Positions 1 to 5,492 of a stretch of 6,477 bases of DNA are shown in pieces. Positions within the stretch are counted from its first letter, which is position 1; every line of letters starts with the position of its first letter. Origin of the DNA: Burkholderiaceae bacterium. GTDB lineage: Bacteria; Pseudomonadota; Gammaproteobacteria; Burkholderiales; Burkholderiaceae_F. The notes below the pieces were generated by a model that worked only from the letters and a program-made list of their open reading frames with translations, searched no databases and was not told where the DNA came from. The position numbers and the translations under genes were made by a program. The stretch covers positions 1-6,477 of the forward strand of contig JACCYC010000279.1 of the NCBI GenBank assembly GCA_013696665.1. The letters are read 5' to 3'.

Positions 1-227
1 GGCTCAAGCAAGGCGATAGCGTCGCGTTCGCCGGAAAGCTCGACGTTCGGGCCTCGATGTATTTGGACAAGCCACAAGCGGCGCTCAACGTTCTGATCGA
101 TCGACTGATCGACGGCAAGAGGCCGCCCAGACCGCAGCGATCGGAAGCCGCTCCGAAGCGAAGTGCGGCGCCGTGGGATGACGACGGCTCGACTGCCTCG
201 CTGCGAGACGACATCCCGTTCGGCTGA
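1..227 (+). CDS. ssb: single-stranded DNA-binding protein, C-terminal part (5' end outside window)
   Basis: This is the 3' end of a gene read in the frame whose first full codon is at position 3; it ends with TGA at 225-227. The visible 74 residues start with the last strands of an OB fold (LKQGDSVAFAGKLDVRASMY, then a short turn and ALNVLIDRLIDG). That is the usual 'GD.V.v.G.l..r' pattern of bacterial and phage SSB proteins. A basic, proline-rich linker follows, then an acidic tail, WDDDGSTASLRDDIPFG. The DDIPF end is the classic SSB tip that docks partner proteins in replication and repair, here with one extra Gly. The protein would coat single-stranded DNA during replication of the element. 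The primase gene starts five bases after its stop, so the two are probably co-transcribed. Family assignment is quite secure; the N-terminal half cannot be seen. Confidence 0.85.
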   Translation, partial: LKQGDSVAFAGKLDVRASMYLDKPQAALNVLIDRLIDGKRPPRPQRSEAAPKRSAAPWDDDGSTASLRDDIPFG

Positions 228-232
228 GCGCG

Positions 233-1168
233 ATGATCATTCAAGCAGCGGAAGCCATCGAGGCCATCCAGCATCTAGACCCAGGCGTCGGTCGGGCCGA
301 GTGGGTTCGCATCGGCGCAGCAGCGAAAGCAGCCGGCGTTTCGTTTATCAACTTCGATCGTTGGTCGAGTGGCGCCGGCAACTACAACGAGCGCGACGCC
401 GCCAGGATGTGGCGCAGCCTGAAACCCAGATCATCGGGCGCAGCAGCAGTGAACGCGGCGACGTTATTTTTCTTGGCACGGCAGTCAGGTTGGCGACCAT
501 CGCGCGCCGAGCATTCGCCCCGGCCGTTCACGTCATGCCGAGCCGAGCCGCGCGAGCCTAGTGTTTACGAAACGCTAAGCGAGCACGGCCGCGCCGTGTG
601 GAACGAGTGCGCTCCGCTCGCCGGCGTCGCATTCGACTATCTGCGCGCACGCTGCTGCGCTATTCCGCCTGCTGATGGTGATCTGCGCTGGCATCGAGCA
701 TTGAAGCACCCAAGCGGCTATTGCGGGCCGGCGCTGGTAGGACTGGTGACGGATGCCATCACCGGCGAACCGATCAGCCTGCACCGCACCTGGATCAATG
801 CCGACGGCAGCAAAGCCGATGTCGATCCGTGTCGCATGTTGCTGGCCAATCATCGGTCTGGTGGCGGCGTGATCCGACTGTGGCCAGACGAATCTGTCAG
901 CACTGGGTTATGCGTTGCGGAAGGGATTGAGACGGCGTTGTCTGCGGCGCTCCACTTTCCGCCAGCGTGGTGCGTGCTGAACGCCGGCAACCTAGGCAAG
1001 TTTCCCGTGCTGCCTGGTATCGATTGCCTGACGATCATCGTCGACAACGATCCTGCAGGCGAGAGGGCAACTCGAGATTGCGCAACCCGCTGGAACGAGC
1101 ATGCCGAAGTGTGCGTGATTCATCCGAGCGCGGCCGATTTGAATGATGAATTGCGGGAGGCGCGCTGA
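233..1168 (+). CDS. PriCT-2/TOPRIM domain primase-like protein
   Basis: This 311-residue protein has three recognisable parts. Residues about 10-88 fit the PriCT-2 helical domain found behind phage and plasmid primases (W24, then FDRWS at 41-45, Y51, W60, ending in LARQSGW). Residues about 118-225 match the DUF7146-type region before phage TOPRIM domains (W123, YLRAR at 136-140, SLHRTWINADGSKA at 182-195). Residues about 226-305 form a TOPRIM_3 domain: E230 in AEGIETALS is the expected catalytic acid, and D271/D273 in VDNDPAG are the metal-binding pair. It probably makes or helps make primers for element replication. There is no N-terminal zinc-binding motif and no AEP polymerase domain ahead of PriCT-2, so activity may depend on a partner. 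The ATG follows the ssb stop by five bases without a clear ribosome binding site, suggesting coupling. The stop overlaps the ATPase start by one base. Confidence 0.82.
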   Translation: MIIQAAEAIEAIQHLDPGVGRAEWVRIGAAAKAAGVSFINFDRWSSGAGNYNERDAARMWRSLKPRSSGAAAVNAATLFFLARQSGWRPSRAEHSPRPFTSCRAEPREPSVYETLSEHGRAVWNECAPLAGVAFDYLRARCCAIPPADGDLRWHRALKHPSGYCGPALVGLVTDAITGEPISLHRTWINADGSKADVDPCRMLLANHRSGGGVIRLWPDESVSTGLCVAEGIETALSAALHFPPAWCVLNAGNLGKFPVLPGIDCLTIIVDNDPAGERATRDCATRWNEHAEVCVIHPSAADLNDELREAR

Positions 1169-2178
1169 TGGAACGGACGCACTACGAGCGCGGCGAGTAT
1201 GCGAAATCGAATGGCCATAAGCCAGCCAAGCCGATGCCGTTCGAGCCGGTCGCGCATTCAGCCCTCGATCTTCTCGGCAAGGAATTTGCGCCGCTGCGAT
1301 GGGTACTGAACAACCTGATCCCCGAAGGGACGATTCTCCTGGCCGGCAAGCCGAAGTCGGGCAAGAGCTGGTTTGGTTTGAATCTGTCCGTCAGTGCGGC
1401 AATGGAGCTGCACTTTCTGCGCGAACCGGTCACCGCCTGCTCAGTGCTGTATCTCGCACTCGAAGACAATCCGCGCCGCATTAAGCAACGACTACAGCTT
1501 TTATGTCGGCAATATGCCGAGCGAAAAGATGCGTTGTCGCGCTTGCAGTACCGATGCGACTGGCCAGCTGGCAAGCCCGGCGCCGAGGCGCTCGATCAGT
1601 ACCTCACGGCCAATCCGGGCTGCAAGCTAGTAACGGTTGACGTGCTGAAGAACATCCGCCCGAAGACTGACGGGCGGCGCAACGCTTACGACGTCGACTA
1701 TGAATCGATCGAGCCCTGGAAACGGGCGGCGGAGCGCCATCGCGTGACGCTGCTGTTTGTGCATCACACGCGAAAGGCAGAAGCCGATGACGTGTTCGAC
1801 GAGATTTCCGGCACGCTCGGCATCAATGGCGCCGTGGATCAGATGATCGTGTTGCGTCGCCTGCCAGGGGATCACAAACAAGCATCTCTCTATATGCGCG
1901 GCCGCGACTTGATCGACGACCCCGAGATGGTGGTCGAGTTGCGCGACGGCTGGTGGCAGTACGTCGGCGAATTGAGCGCGGTTGCTGTCACTGATGCGCG
2001 CCGGCAGATCGTCGAGATCCTTGCCGAAGCCGATGCGCCAATGAGTACCGCAGAGATATTGAAGGCGACCGGCAAGAAGAACCGCAGCTCGCTGTCGACG
2101 CTGCTCGGCAAGATGGTCGAGGCGAGGCAGCTCACCCGCCTGCATAGAGGTCGCTTTGCTATTACTACTACTACATAA
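1168..2178 (+). CDS. RecA-like replicative ATPase/helicase (RepA/AAA_25 type) with C-terminal winged helix
   Basis: The 336-residue protein has a Walker A loop at residues 60-67 (GKPKSGKS), then YLALED at 95-100 and a Walker B-like strand KLVTVDVL with D158. LLFVHHTRK at 195-203 and SGTLGINGAVDQMIVLRR at 214-231 follow; these are typical of the RepA hexameric helicase and AAA_25 group. Residues about 275-331 look like a winged helix (IVEILAEADAPMSTAEILKATG...), which may bind DNA. It probably unwinds DNA at the element's origin together with the SSB and primase encoded just upstream. The start is well supported: GGGAGG at 1155-1160 lies seven bases before the ATG, which overlaps the primase TGA (TGATG). 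The last residues, ITTTT, are encoded by an ACT repeat that runs into the low-complexity segment, so the extreme C-terminus may have been altered by slippage. Confidence 0.85.
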   Translation: MERTHYERGEYAKSNGHKPAKPMPFEPVAHSALDLLGKEFAPLRWVLNNLIPEGTILLAGKPKSGKSWFGLNLSVSAAMELHFLREPVTACSVLYLALEDNPRRIKQRLQLLCRQYAERKDALSRLQYRCDWPAGKPGAEALDQYLTANPGCKLVTVDVLKNIRPKTDGRRNAYDVDYESIEPWKRAAERHRVTLLFVHHTRKAEADDVFDEISGTLGINGAVDQMIVLRRLPGDHKQASLYMRGRDLIDDPEMVVELRDGWWQYVGELSAVAVTDARRQIVEILAEADAPMSTAEILKATGKKNRSSLSTLLGKMVEARQLTRLHRGRFAITTTT

Positions 2179-2260
2179 CAACAACAACAACAAAGAAGAA
2201 GAAAGAAACAGAAGCAACAAAAGCAACAAAGAGAAGGAGAGTTTGTTGTTGTTGTTGCTA
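2161..2260. repeat. A-rich trinucleotide-repeat segment with inverted CAA/TTG repeat
   Basis: ACT units (about 2164-2174) end the ATPase gene. Right after its TAA come CAA units (2179-2194), GAA-type purine-rich sequence, then TTG units (2242-2257). Positions 2177-2241 contain no T at all (65 nt), and 2242-2259 contain no A. The 16 bases at 2179-2194 are perfectly complementary to 2242-2257, enclosing a 47-nt loop, so a hairpin or cruciform is possible. There is no T run after the stem, so it is not an ordinary intrinsic terminator. It sits between the replication ATPase and the small terminase gene, which fits an origin, a packaging recognition site or a product of repeat slippage; the sequence does not decide among these. 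Confidence 0.85.
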
Positions 2261-2271
2261 GTACTTATAGA
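2243..2271 (+). promoter_or_regulatory. weak promoter-like pair upstream of packaging genes
   Basis: TTGTTG at 2243-2248 and TATAGA at 2266-2271 are separated by 17 bases and would drive transcription toward the small terminase. The -10 hexamer matches consensus at four of six positions and the -35 at three of six. The -35 lies within a TTG repeat, so a match of this kind can arise by chance. It is the only non-coding place in the plus-strand operon where a separate promoter for the late genes would fit. Confidence 0.22.
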
Positions 2272-2302
2272 GATTGCATTTCTTGCTGAAAGGGACTTCA
2301 CC

Positions 2303-2410
2303 ATGCAGATTCGACAGCTGGCACCCACTCGGGGGACGTGTTTCGCGTGCCGACGTCGACCCGGAAACTGCGTCCGAGCCTTCGCTTTTATTCGTGACCT
2401 CAACCCTTAA
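2303..2410 (+). CDS. possible small protein of 35 residues, cysteine-containing, upstream of small terminase
   Basis: I do not recognise this product. The ORF starts with ATG after AGGGA (2291-2295), about seven to eight bases upstream, the best ribosome binding site between the ATPase and the small terminase. The product has a TCFACRRRPGNC cluster (three Cys), is strongly basic, and ends FIRDLNP. It stops 12 bases before the small terminase ATG, which itself has no Shine-Dalgarno sequence, so its translation could feed ribosomes to the terminase start. It is in the same frame as the terminase, separated by TAA and four codons. It could instead be a regulatory leader peptide, a remnant of a longer N-terminus, or chance. 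Length alone gives little statistical support. Confidence 0.35.
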   Translation: MQIRQLAPTRGTCFACRRRPGNCVRAFAFIRDLNP

Positions 2411-2422
2411 CGACCTCGCCTC

Positions 2423-2938
2423 ATGTCCCGACACAAGCAACCTGCACCGTTCGTAGACGCGGAGCTCAAAGCCCCCGCAACGCTCTCGCCGCGAGCACGC
2501 GAGATATTCGAGCACACCGTTTCAGCGGTGGATCCGTTTCACTTCTCGCAGGTGGATCTGTCGCTGTTGGCCCAATTCTGCGGAGCGTGCGAGACGGCTG
2601 AGATTGCGCAGAAAGAGATCGACGAGCGCGGTGCCGTGATTGATATGAAGACCTCGCCATGGATTGGGGTGTTCGAAAAGGCCACACGGGCATGCGTTGC
2701 ACTGTCGGCCCGACTGCGAATTTGTCCGCAGTCGCGCTATGACCGGCTTGTCGCTGGCACGAACGCCCGCGCGCAGTACGCGGGGAAGAAACTTTGGGAA
2801 GGCGATTACGACCCGGAAGACCCCGCAGGCCTGCTCGCGAAACCGACGCGGCCAAAGCCGGGGACGCTCGAGTGGTTCAAGGCGTCGCCCGACTCGCGCG
2901 GGCCGCATCCCGACGACGACGACGAATTGTTGGCGTGA
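2423..2938 (+). CDS. phage terminase small subunit, P27 family
   Basis: The 171-residue product follows the P27 small terminase pattern. LSPRAREIFEHTVSAV (about residues 21-36) opens a helical region. A segment around residues 40-60 (FSQVDLSLLAQFCGACETAE) matches the family's 'D...L..yc' helix. Next come ERGAVID (68-74) and the SPWIGVFEKATRA stretch corresponding to the family's 'nP...' region. LRICPQSRYDRL then matches the 'lgl.P.sR.rl' signature. The C-terminus is acidic (PHPDDDDELLA). Small terminase binds the packaging site on phage DNA and presents it to the large subunit. No Shine-Dalgarno sequence precedes the ATG, and an in-frame TAA 13 bases upstream rules out an N-terminal extension. 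The HNH gene overlaps its stop in a GTGA arrangement. No large terminase gene follows in the window. Confidence 0.82.
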   Translation: MSRHKQPAPFVDAELKAPATLSPRAREIFEHTVSAVDPFHFSQVDLSLLAQFCGACETAEIAQKEIDERGAVIDMKTSPWIGVFEKATRACVALSARLRICPQSRYDRLVAGTNARAQYAGKKLWEGDYDPEDPAGLLAKPTRPKPGTLEWFKASPDSRGPHPDDDDELLA

Positions 2939-3216
2939 GCAATAAACGCATCAGCGGCCGCGCGTTGCAGGCGCTGCGCAAGCAACATTTCCAACGGCAG
3001 CCGTTGTGCGAGTTATGCGCGGCGAAAGGAATCGTGCGGACGGCCGAAGAGCTCGATCACATCAATCCGCTGTCGCGCGAACCCGGTCCCGATCGGCTCG
3101 ATCTGCCGCGCCGTGGCTTGTGTCGGGAGTGTCATCGAGAAGCCACGCGGCAAGCGTTCGGCTATCGGCGCAAGCCGCGCATTGGTTTGGACGGCTGGGA
3201 AGTCGACGACGAGTGA
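2935..3216 (+). CDS. HNH endonuclease (phage packaging-associated)
   Basis: The 93-residue protein starts at GTG, overlapping the small terminase stop (GTGA). The same frame is open upstream, but that part only shadows the terminase gene. Residues about 20-66 show the HNH fold: PLCELC zinc pair, EELDHINPLSRE with the catalytic DH, then LCRECHREATRQ with the second zinc pair and terminal His. Small HNH proteins beside terminase genes assist cohesive-end cleavage during head packaging in several phage groups, and that role is inferred here. One oddity: the usual Asn four residues before the LC pair (pattern N-L-x-x-L-C) appears to be Pro (DLPRRGLC), and the common KT after the His is AT. Activity may therefore be altered, or the Asn may be supplied elsewhere. 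Its stop is overlapped by the next gene, again as GTGA. Confidence 0.82.
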   Translation: MSNKRISGRALQALRKQHFQRQPLCELCAAKGIVRTAEELDHINPLSREPGPDRLDLPRRGLCRECHREATRQAFGYRRKPRIGLDGWEVDDE

Positions 3217-3626
3217 GCGACTTTTCCGGCTTTGGCGAACCGCTGGTCGAGCCCGGTCGGCTGACGGAGGCGCAACGATTCGACATCCTGCAGCGCGCGA
3301 TCGGCCGGCTGCGCGCCGATACGGTGGACGAGTACTGCCGGCTATGGCTTGCAACCGCGTTAGAGCGAGCGCTGGCCGGCGAATCTCTGGACGCAGTACT
3401 CGGCATGCGCGGAGTTCAGCGCGCCGCACTACGGGCGCAGCGTGACACCTTGCGTACGAAGTTCACATCGGCCTGCGGTTCAAGCGGGCTCGCAGCTCGG
3501 GTGCTCGAAGGCGCGGAGCCGTGCCCGCCTGCAGCTGCAGCTTTGCTCGAACAGTTGCGACTGTCTGGATCGGGAACGAGCCGTACGTCGCTGTGGCGTT
3601 CGCGTGTTTCAAAAAGTGGGCGTTGA
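3213..3626 (+). CDS. conserved-looking phage protein of unknown function, between HNH and capsid genes
   Basis: I do not recognise this 137-residue product. The GTG start at 3213 overlaps the HNH stop (GTGA), the same coupling used between the small terminase and HNH genes; the open frame upstream of this only shadows the HNH gene. The sequence opens SDFSGFGEPLVEPGRLTEAQ. It then looks mainly helical (FDILQRAIGRLRADTVDEYCRLW...), with a segment LDAVLGMRGVQRAALRAQRD, and ends in a Ser/Arg-rich tail. There is no signal peptide, membrane segment or nuclease motif. By position it occupies the slot where large terminase, portal and protease usually lie, but it is far too short to be any of them. 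A head-assembly, connector or helper-interaction role is possible but unproven. The gap to the capsid gene is 43 bases. Confidence 0.65.
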   Translation: MSDFSGFGEPLVEPGRLTEAQRFDILQRAIGRLRADTVDEYCRLWLATALERALAGESLDAVLGMRGVQRAALRAQRDTLRTKFTSACGSSGLAARVLEGAEPCPPAAAALLEQLRLSGSGTSRTSLWRSRVSKSGR

Positions 3627-3655
3627 TTTGCAACATGCAAGCATCGTCGAAACCC

Positions 3656-3660
3656 AGGAG
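3656..3660 (+). promoter_or_regulatory. ribosome binding site of the capsid gene
   Basis: AGGAG lies nine bases before the ATG at 3670 and is among the strongest Shine-Dalgarno matches in the window. It decides the capsid start: the frame is open back to 3442, but the upstream part overlaps the 137-residue gene and has no comparable site. A strong site suits a protein needed in many copies. Confidence 0.75.
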
Positions 3661-3669
3661 TTTCCGACG

Positions 3670-4701
3670 ATGGCATCATCCTTCGCAACATTCGTTCAAG
3701 CGTTGCTCGCCAATCAGGGCAGCGCTGAAAAGGCCCTCGAAAACCCGACGGTACGGCGCGATCTGATGGCGTCGCGGGTGTTGAAGGCCGCGGTTGCTGC
3801 CGGTAGCACTACCGATGCCGGTTTCGCCTCCGAGCTGTCGGGTTATGCGGCAATGACCAGCGAATTTATTTCGCTGGTCGACACCCAAACCGTGCTCGGG
3901 AAAATGAATACTCGCTCGGCGCCATTTAAAACCCGCGTGCCGGTGCTCGAAAGTCAAGCGCCGGCTGCGTTTGTCGATCAAGCCGTGCCCAAGCCGGCGA
4001 CCGAACTGTCGCTCGCTCTGCTGACGCTGCTTCCGCACAAATTGGGAATGATTTGCGCGCTGACTGAAGAACTGGTGCGCTTCTCAAGCCCGGCGGCTAC
4101 TGACGTGGTTGAGCGAGCGCTGACCGCAGCGATCGTGGCCGGCACTGACAGAGCTTTTTTGGACCCCGACGAAGCCGCCACGTCCGCGCATCCGGCATCG
4201 ATTACGAATGGCATCACGCCGACCACCAGTGCCGGCTCTTCGGCCGCGCAGATCACTACCACCCTAACGGCGATGCTGGACTCGTTAGCAACGTCTGGCA
4301 GCTCTCTGCAAAACGCGGTAGTCATCGCGCATCCGTCGACCGCGGTTCACCTGTCGTCGGTTCTTACGGCGGGCAACGTCCGCGCCTTTGCAGAAGCCTC
4401 CGCTCGCGGCGGCAGCGTCCTCGGCATGCCGTTGCTGGTGACCCGATCCGCGGAGACTGAAGGCTCCCCGTTACAGCGTCTGCTGGTGGTGGCCGATGGC
4501 GATCGCATTATTGTTGCCGACGATGGCACGGTGACCGTCGACACGAGCCGCAATGCCTCGATGCAATTATTGACCAATCCAATTACCGGTGCCGCGAGTC
4601 TGGTCTCTCTGTGGGCTTCGAACATGGTAGGGCTGCGCGCCGAGCGCTGGATTTCGTGGTCCAGCGTCGATGCGGCACGTTACGCGCTGGTGACGTTCTA
4701 A
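3670..4701 (+). CDS. major capsid protein, HK97 fold
   Basis: The 343-residue protein resembles the phage_capsid (HK97 gp5-like) family. Residues 1-60 are a helical N-terminal arm. PFKTRVPVLES (85-95) and AAFVDQAVPKPATE (99-112) fit the E-loop and start of the P-domain. ICALTEELVRFSSPAATDVVERALTAAIVAGTDRAFLDP (about 128-166) fits the long spine helix and the 'D.afl' motif. HPASITNGI fits the post-spine segment; VVIAHPSTAVHLSS (217-230) and GSVLGMPLLVTRSA (248-261) fit the A-domain; RIIVADDGTVTVD (279-291) follows. It would form the icosahedral shell. No head protease, scaffold fusion or obvious delta domain is seen beside it, although the N-terminal arm might act as one. The next gene begins three bases after its stop. 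Confidence 0.85.
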   Translation: MASSFATFVQALLANQGSAEKALENPTVRRDLMASRVLKAAVAAGSTTDAGFASELSGYAAMTSEFISLVDTQTVLGKMNTRSAPFKTRVPVLESQAPAAFVDQAVPKPATELSLALLTLLPHKLGMICALTEELVRFSSPAATDVVERALTAAIVAGTDRAFLDPDEAATSAHPASITNGITPTTSAGSSAAQITTTLTAMLDSLATSGSSLQNAVVIAHPSTAVHLSSVLTAGNVRAFAEASARGGSVLGMPLLVTRSAETEGSPLQRLLVVADGDRIIVADDGTVTVDTSRNASMQLLTNPITGAASLVSLWASNMVGLRAERWISWSSVDAARYALVTF

Positions 4702-4704
4702 GCG

Positions 4705-5073
4705 ATGGTGAAAAAGTTTTTTGAGAACAAAGAGGCGCTGGTCGAGGCTGCCGAGAAGCTGAGTAACGAGATGGGCAGGGCCACGAGCTCGCTGTCTGGC
4801 ACAAAAGATCGAACCATTCCTTTTACGGTGCGGCGGGCAGCCGCGCTCGCGCATTATTCGACAGACCTCACTAACGCGATTGCGAAGCGGGCGCTCGATC
4901 TTTTTCAGCAAGATGAGAATCGCTGGGTTATGTCTCACTGCAAGCATCAAAAGGCGATAGAGGCGCAGGAACATGTCACGCGTGATTTGACGGCTCGAAT
5001 CGAGCGGCAGAATCAAGTGATTTCGGCGCTGGCGAAAGAGGTTGCGGCGCTTTCACGCAAAGCGGGCAAGTGA
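4705..5073 (+). CDS. unknown phage protein with C-terminal coiled coil
   Basis: I do not recognise this 122-residue product. It opens MVKKFFENKEALVEAAEKL, is mostly helical, and ends in a likely coiled coil at about residues 90-118 (VTRDLTARIERQNQVISALA, then KEVAALSRK). There are two closely spaced residues of note, C79 and H78, within VMSHCKH, but no metal-binding pattern. The start lies three bases after the capsid stop without its own clear ribosome binding site, so translation is probably coupled to capsid synthesis. A gene in this position often encodes a decoration, scaffold or connector protein, but nothing in the sequence proves that. After the TGA the same frame stays open to 5232. 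Confidence 0.62.
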   Translation: MVKKFFENKEALVEAAEKLSNEMGRATSSLSGTKDRTIPFTVRRAAALAHYSTDLTNAIAKRALDLFQQDENRWVMSHCKHQKAIEAQEHVTRDLTARIERQNQVISALAKEVAALSRKAGK

Positions 5074-5204
5074 AGAATTTGGCGACGGTCAATCGCTGCC
5101 ATGACGCTGGCAGTGTCGGCGAGTGCGCGAGTGCTGTGGCCGGTGCGTTGCATTGGGACGCCAGTGCGCAGTCGGAAAGCGAGCCGACCGCTGGCGGGAT
5201 TTAG
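5070..5204 (+). CDS. possible small gene, 44 residues, overlapping the coiled-coil gene by GTGA
   Basis: GTG at 5070 overlaps the upstream TGA exactly as at the HNH and 137-residue genes (GTGA), which is the main reason to list it. The product is hydrophilic, starts KNLATVNRCHDAGSVGEC and ends SESEPTAGGI; I do not recognise it. A competing ORF (5101-5232) occupies most of the same stretch in another frame, and at most one of the two is likely real. No ribosome binding site distinguishes them. Confidence 0.33.
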   Translation: MKNLATVNRCHDAGSVGECASAVAGALHWDASAQSESEPTAGGI

Positions 5205-5232
5205 CGATCCGTGGCCAGCAGCGAACATATGA
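5101..5232 (+). CDS. alternative small ORF, 43 residues, overlapping the next gene by ATGA
   Basis: ATG at 5101 opens a frame that ends in TGA at 5230-5232, overlapping the ATG at 5229 of the next gene (ATGA). The product starts TLAVSASARVLWPVRCIG and is basic; I do not recognise it. It is in the same frame as the coiled-coil gene, 27 bases after that gene's TGA. There is no Shine-Dalgarno sequence. It competes with the ORF at 5070-5204. Confidence 0.27.
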   Translation: MTLAVSASARVLWPVRCIGTPVRSRKASRPLAGFSDPWPAANI

Positions 5233-5492
5233 CTGACGAAGAAGACGGTTCGGGCGATCTGCTCTACCGGGTGACTTGCCCGCCCTGTCCGGCATCGGTT
5301 AAGACTGTCGGCGCTTGGCTTATCTGGCGCGCTGAAGCCGATGCTCAGATGCTGGCCGAGTCGCAAGAGAAACTCTATGTCGCCCTCGTCGCTCGCTTCG
5401 GCCGCGATAACGTCAACCGCGCGGCAGTCTATGCACACTGTGTCGAAGAAGCCGCTGAAGCTAAGCGCCTTATTAACGGGACGATGCACTGA
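5229..5492 (+). CDS. unknown small phage protein, 87 residues, with CPPCP motif
   Basis: I do not recognise this product. It begins MTDEEDGSGDLLYRVTCPPC; the CPPC pair (C17, C20) could bind metal or form a disulphide, but no second pair is present. The rest is mainly helical and Ala/Glu-rich (ADAQMLAESQEKLYVALVARFG, then VNRAAVYAHCVEEAAEAKRL). A GTG at 5211 in the same frame would add six residues (93 in all). I prefer the ATG because the residues before it are unremarkable and neither start has a clear ribosome binding site. The stop overlaps the next ATG by one base (TGATG), indicating coupled translation. Confidence 0.6.
   Translation: MTDEEDGSGDLLYRVTCPPCPASVKTVGAWLIWRAEADAQMLAESQEKLYVALVARFGRDNVNRAAVYAHCVEEAAEAKRLINGTMH

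Noticed and set aside
163..561. Arg/Ser-rich plus-strand frame of 132 codons
   Set aside because: It overlaps the ssb end and primase start in another frame, and its composition is that of a shadow of GC-rich coding DNA.
2179..2257. Inverted repeat as an intrinsic transcription terminator
   Set aside because: The stem is repeat-based with a 47-nt loop and is not followed by a T run, so it does not fit the normal terminator form.
1627..2403. Long minus-strand frame of 258 codons with runs of Leu, Ser and Asn
   Set aside because: It lies opposite the ATPase gene, which has clear Walker motifs. Its Leu runs are just the reverse reading of the CAA/GAA repeats and do not resemble a real signal or membrane segment.
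2274..2456. Plus-strand frame of 60 codons overlapping the small terminase start
   Set aside because: It has no ribosome binding site and overlaps the terminase gene. The 35-codon ORF in another frame has better start signals.
2794..2934. N-terminal extension of the HNH protein back to position 2794
   Set aside because: The extension is Arg-rich shadow of the small terminase gene. The GTG overlapping the terminase stop gives a compact HNH protein with normal residues before the first zinc pair.
3529..3544. CTGCAG/CAGCTG palindromic cluster
   Set aside because: It falls inside a coding region as repeated Ala codons and has no spacing or context suggesting an operator.
3442..3669. N-terminal extension of the capsid protein back to position 3442
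   Set aside because: It overlaps the 137-residue gene, is Cys/Ser/Arg-rich shadow, and the AGGAG site clearly places the start at 3670.
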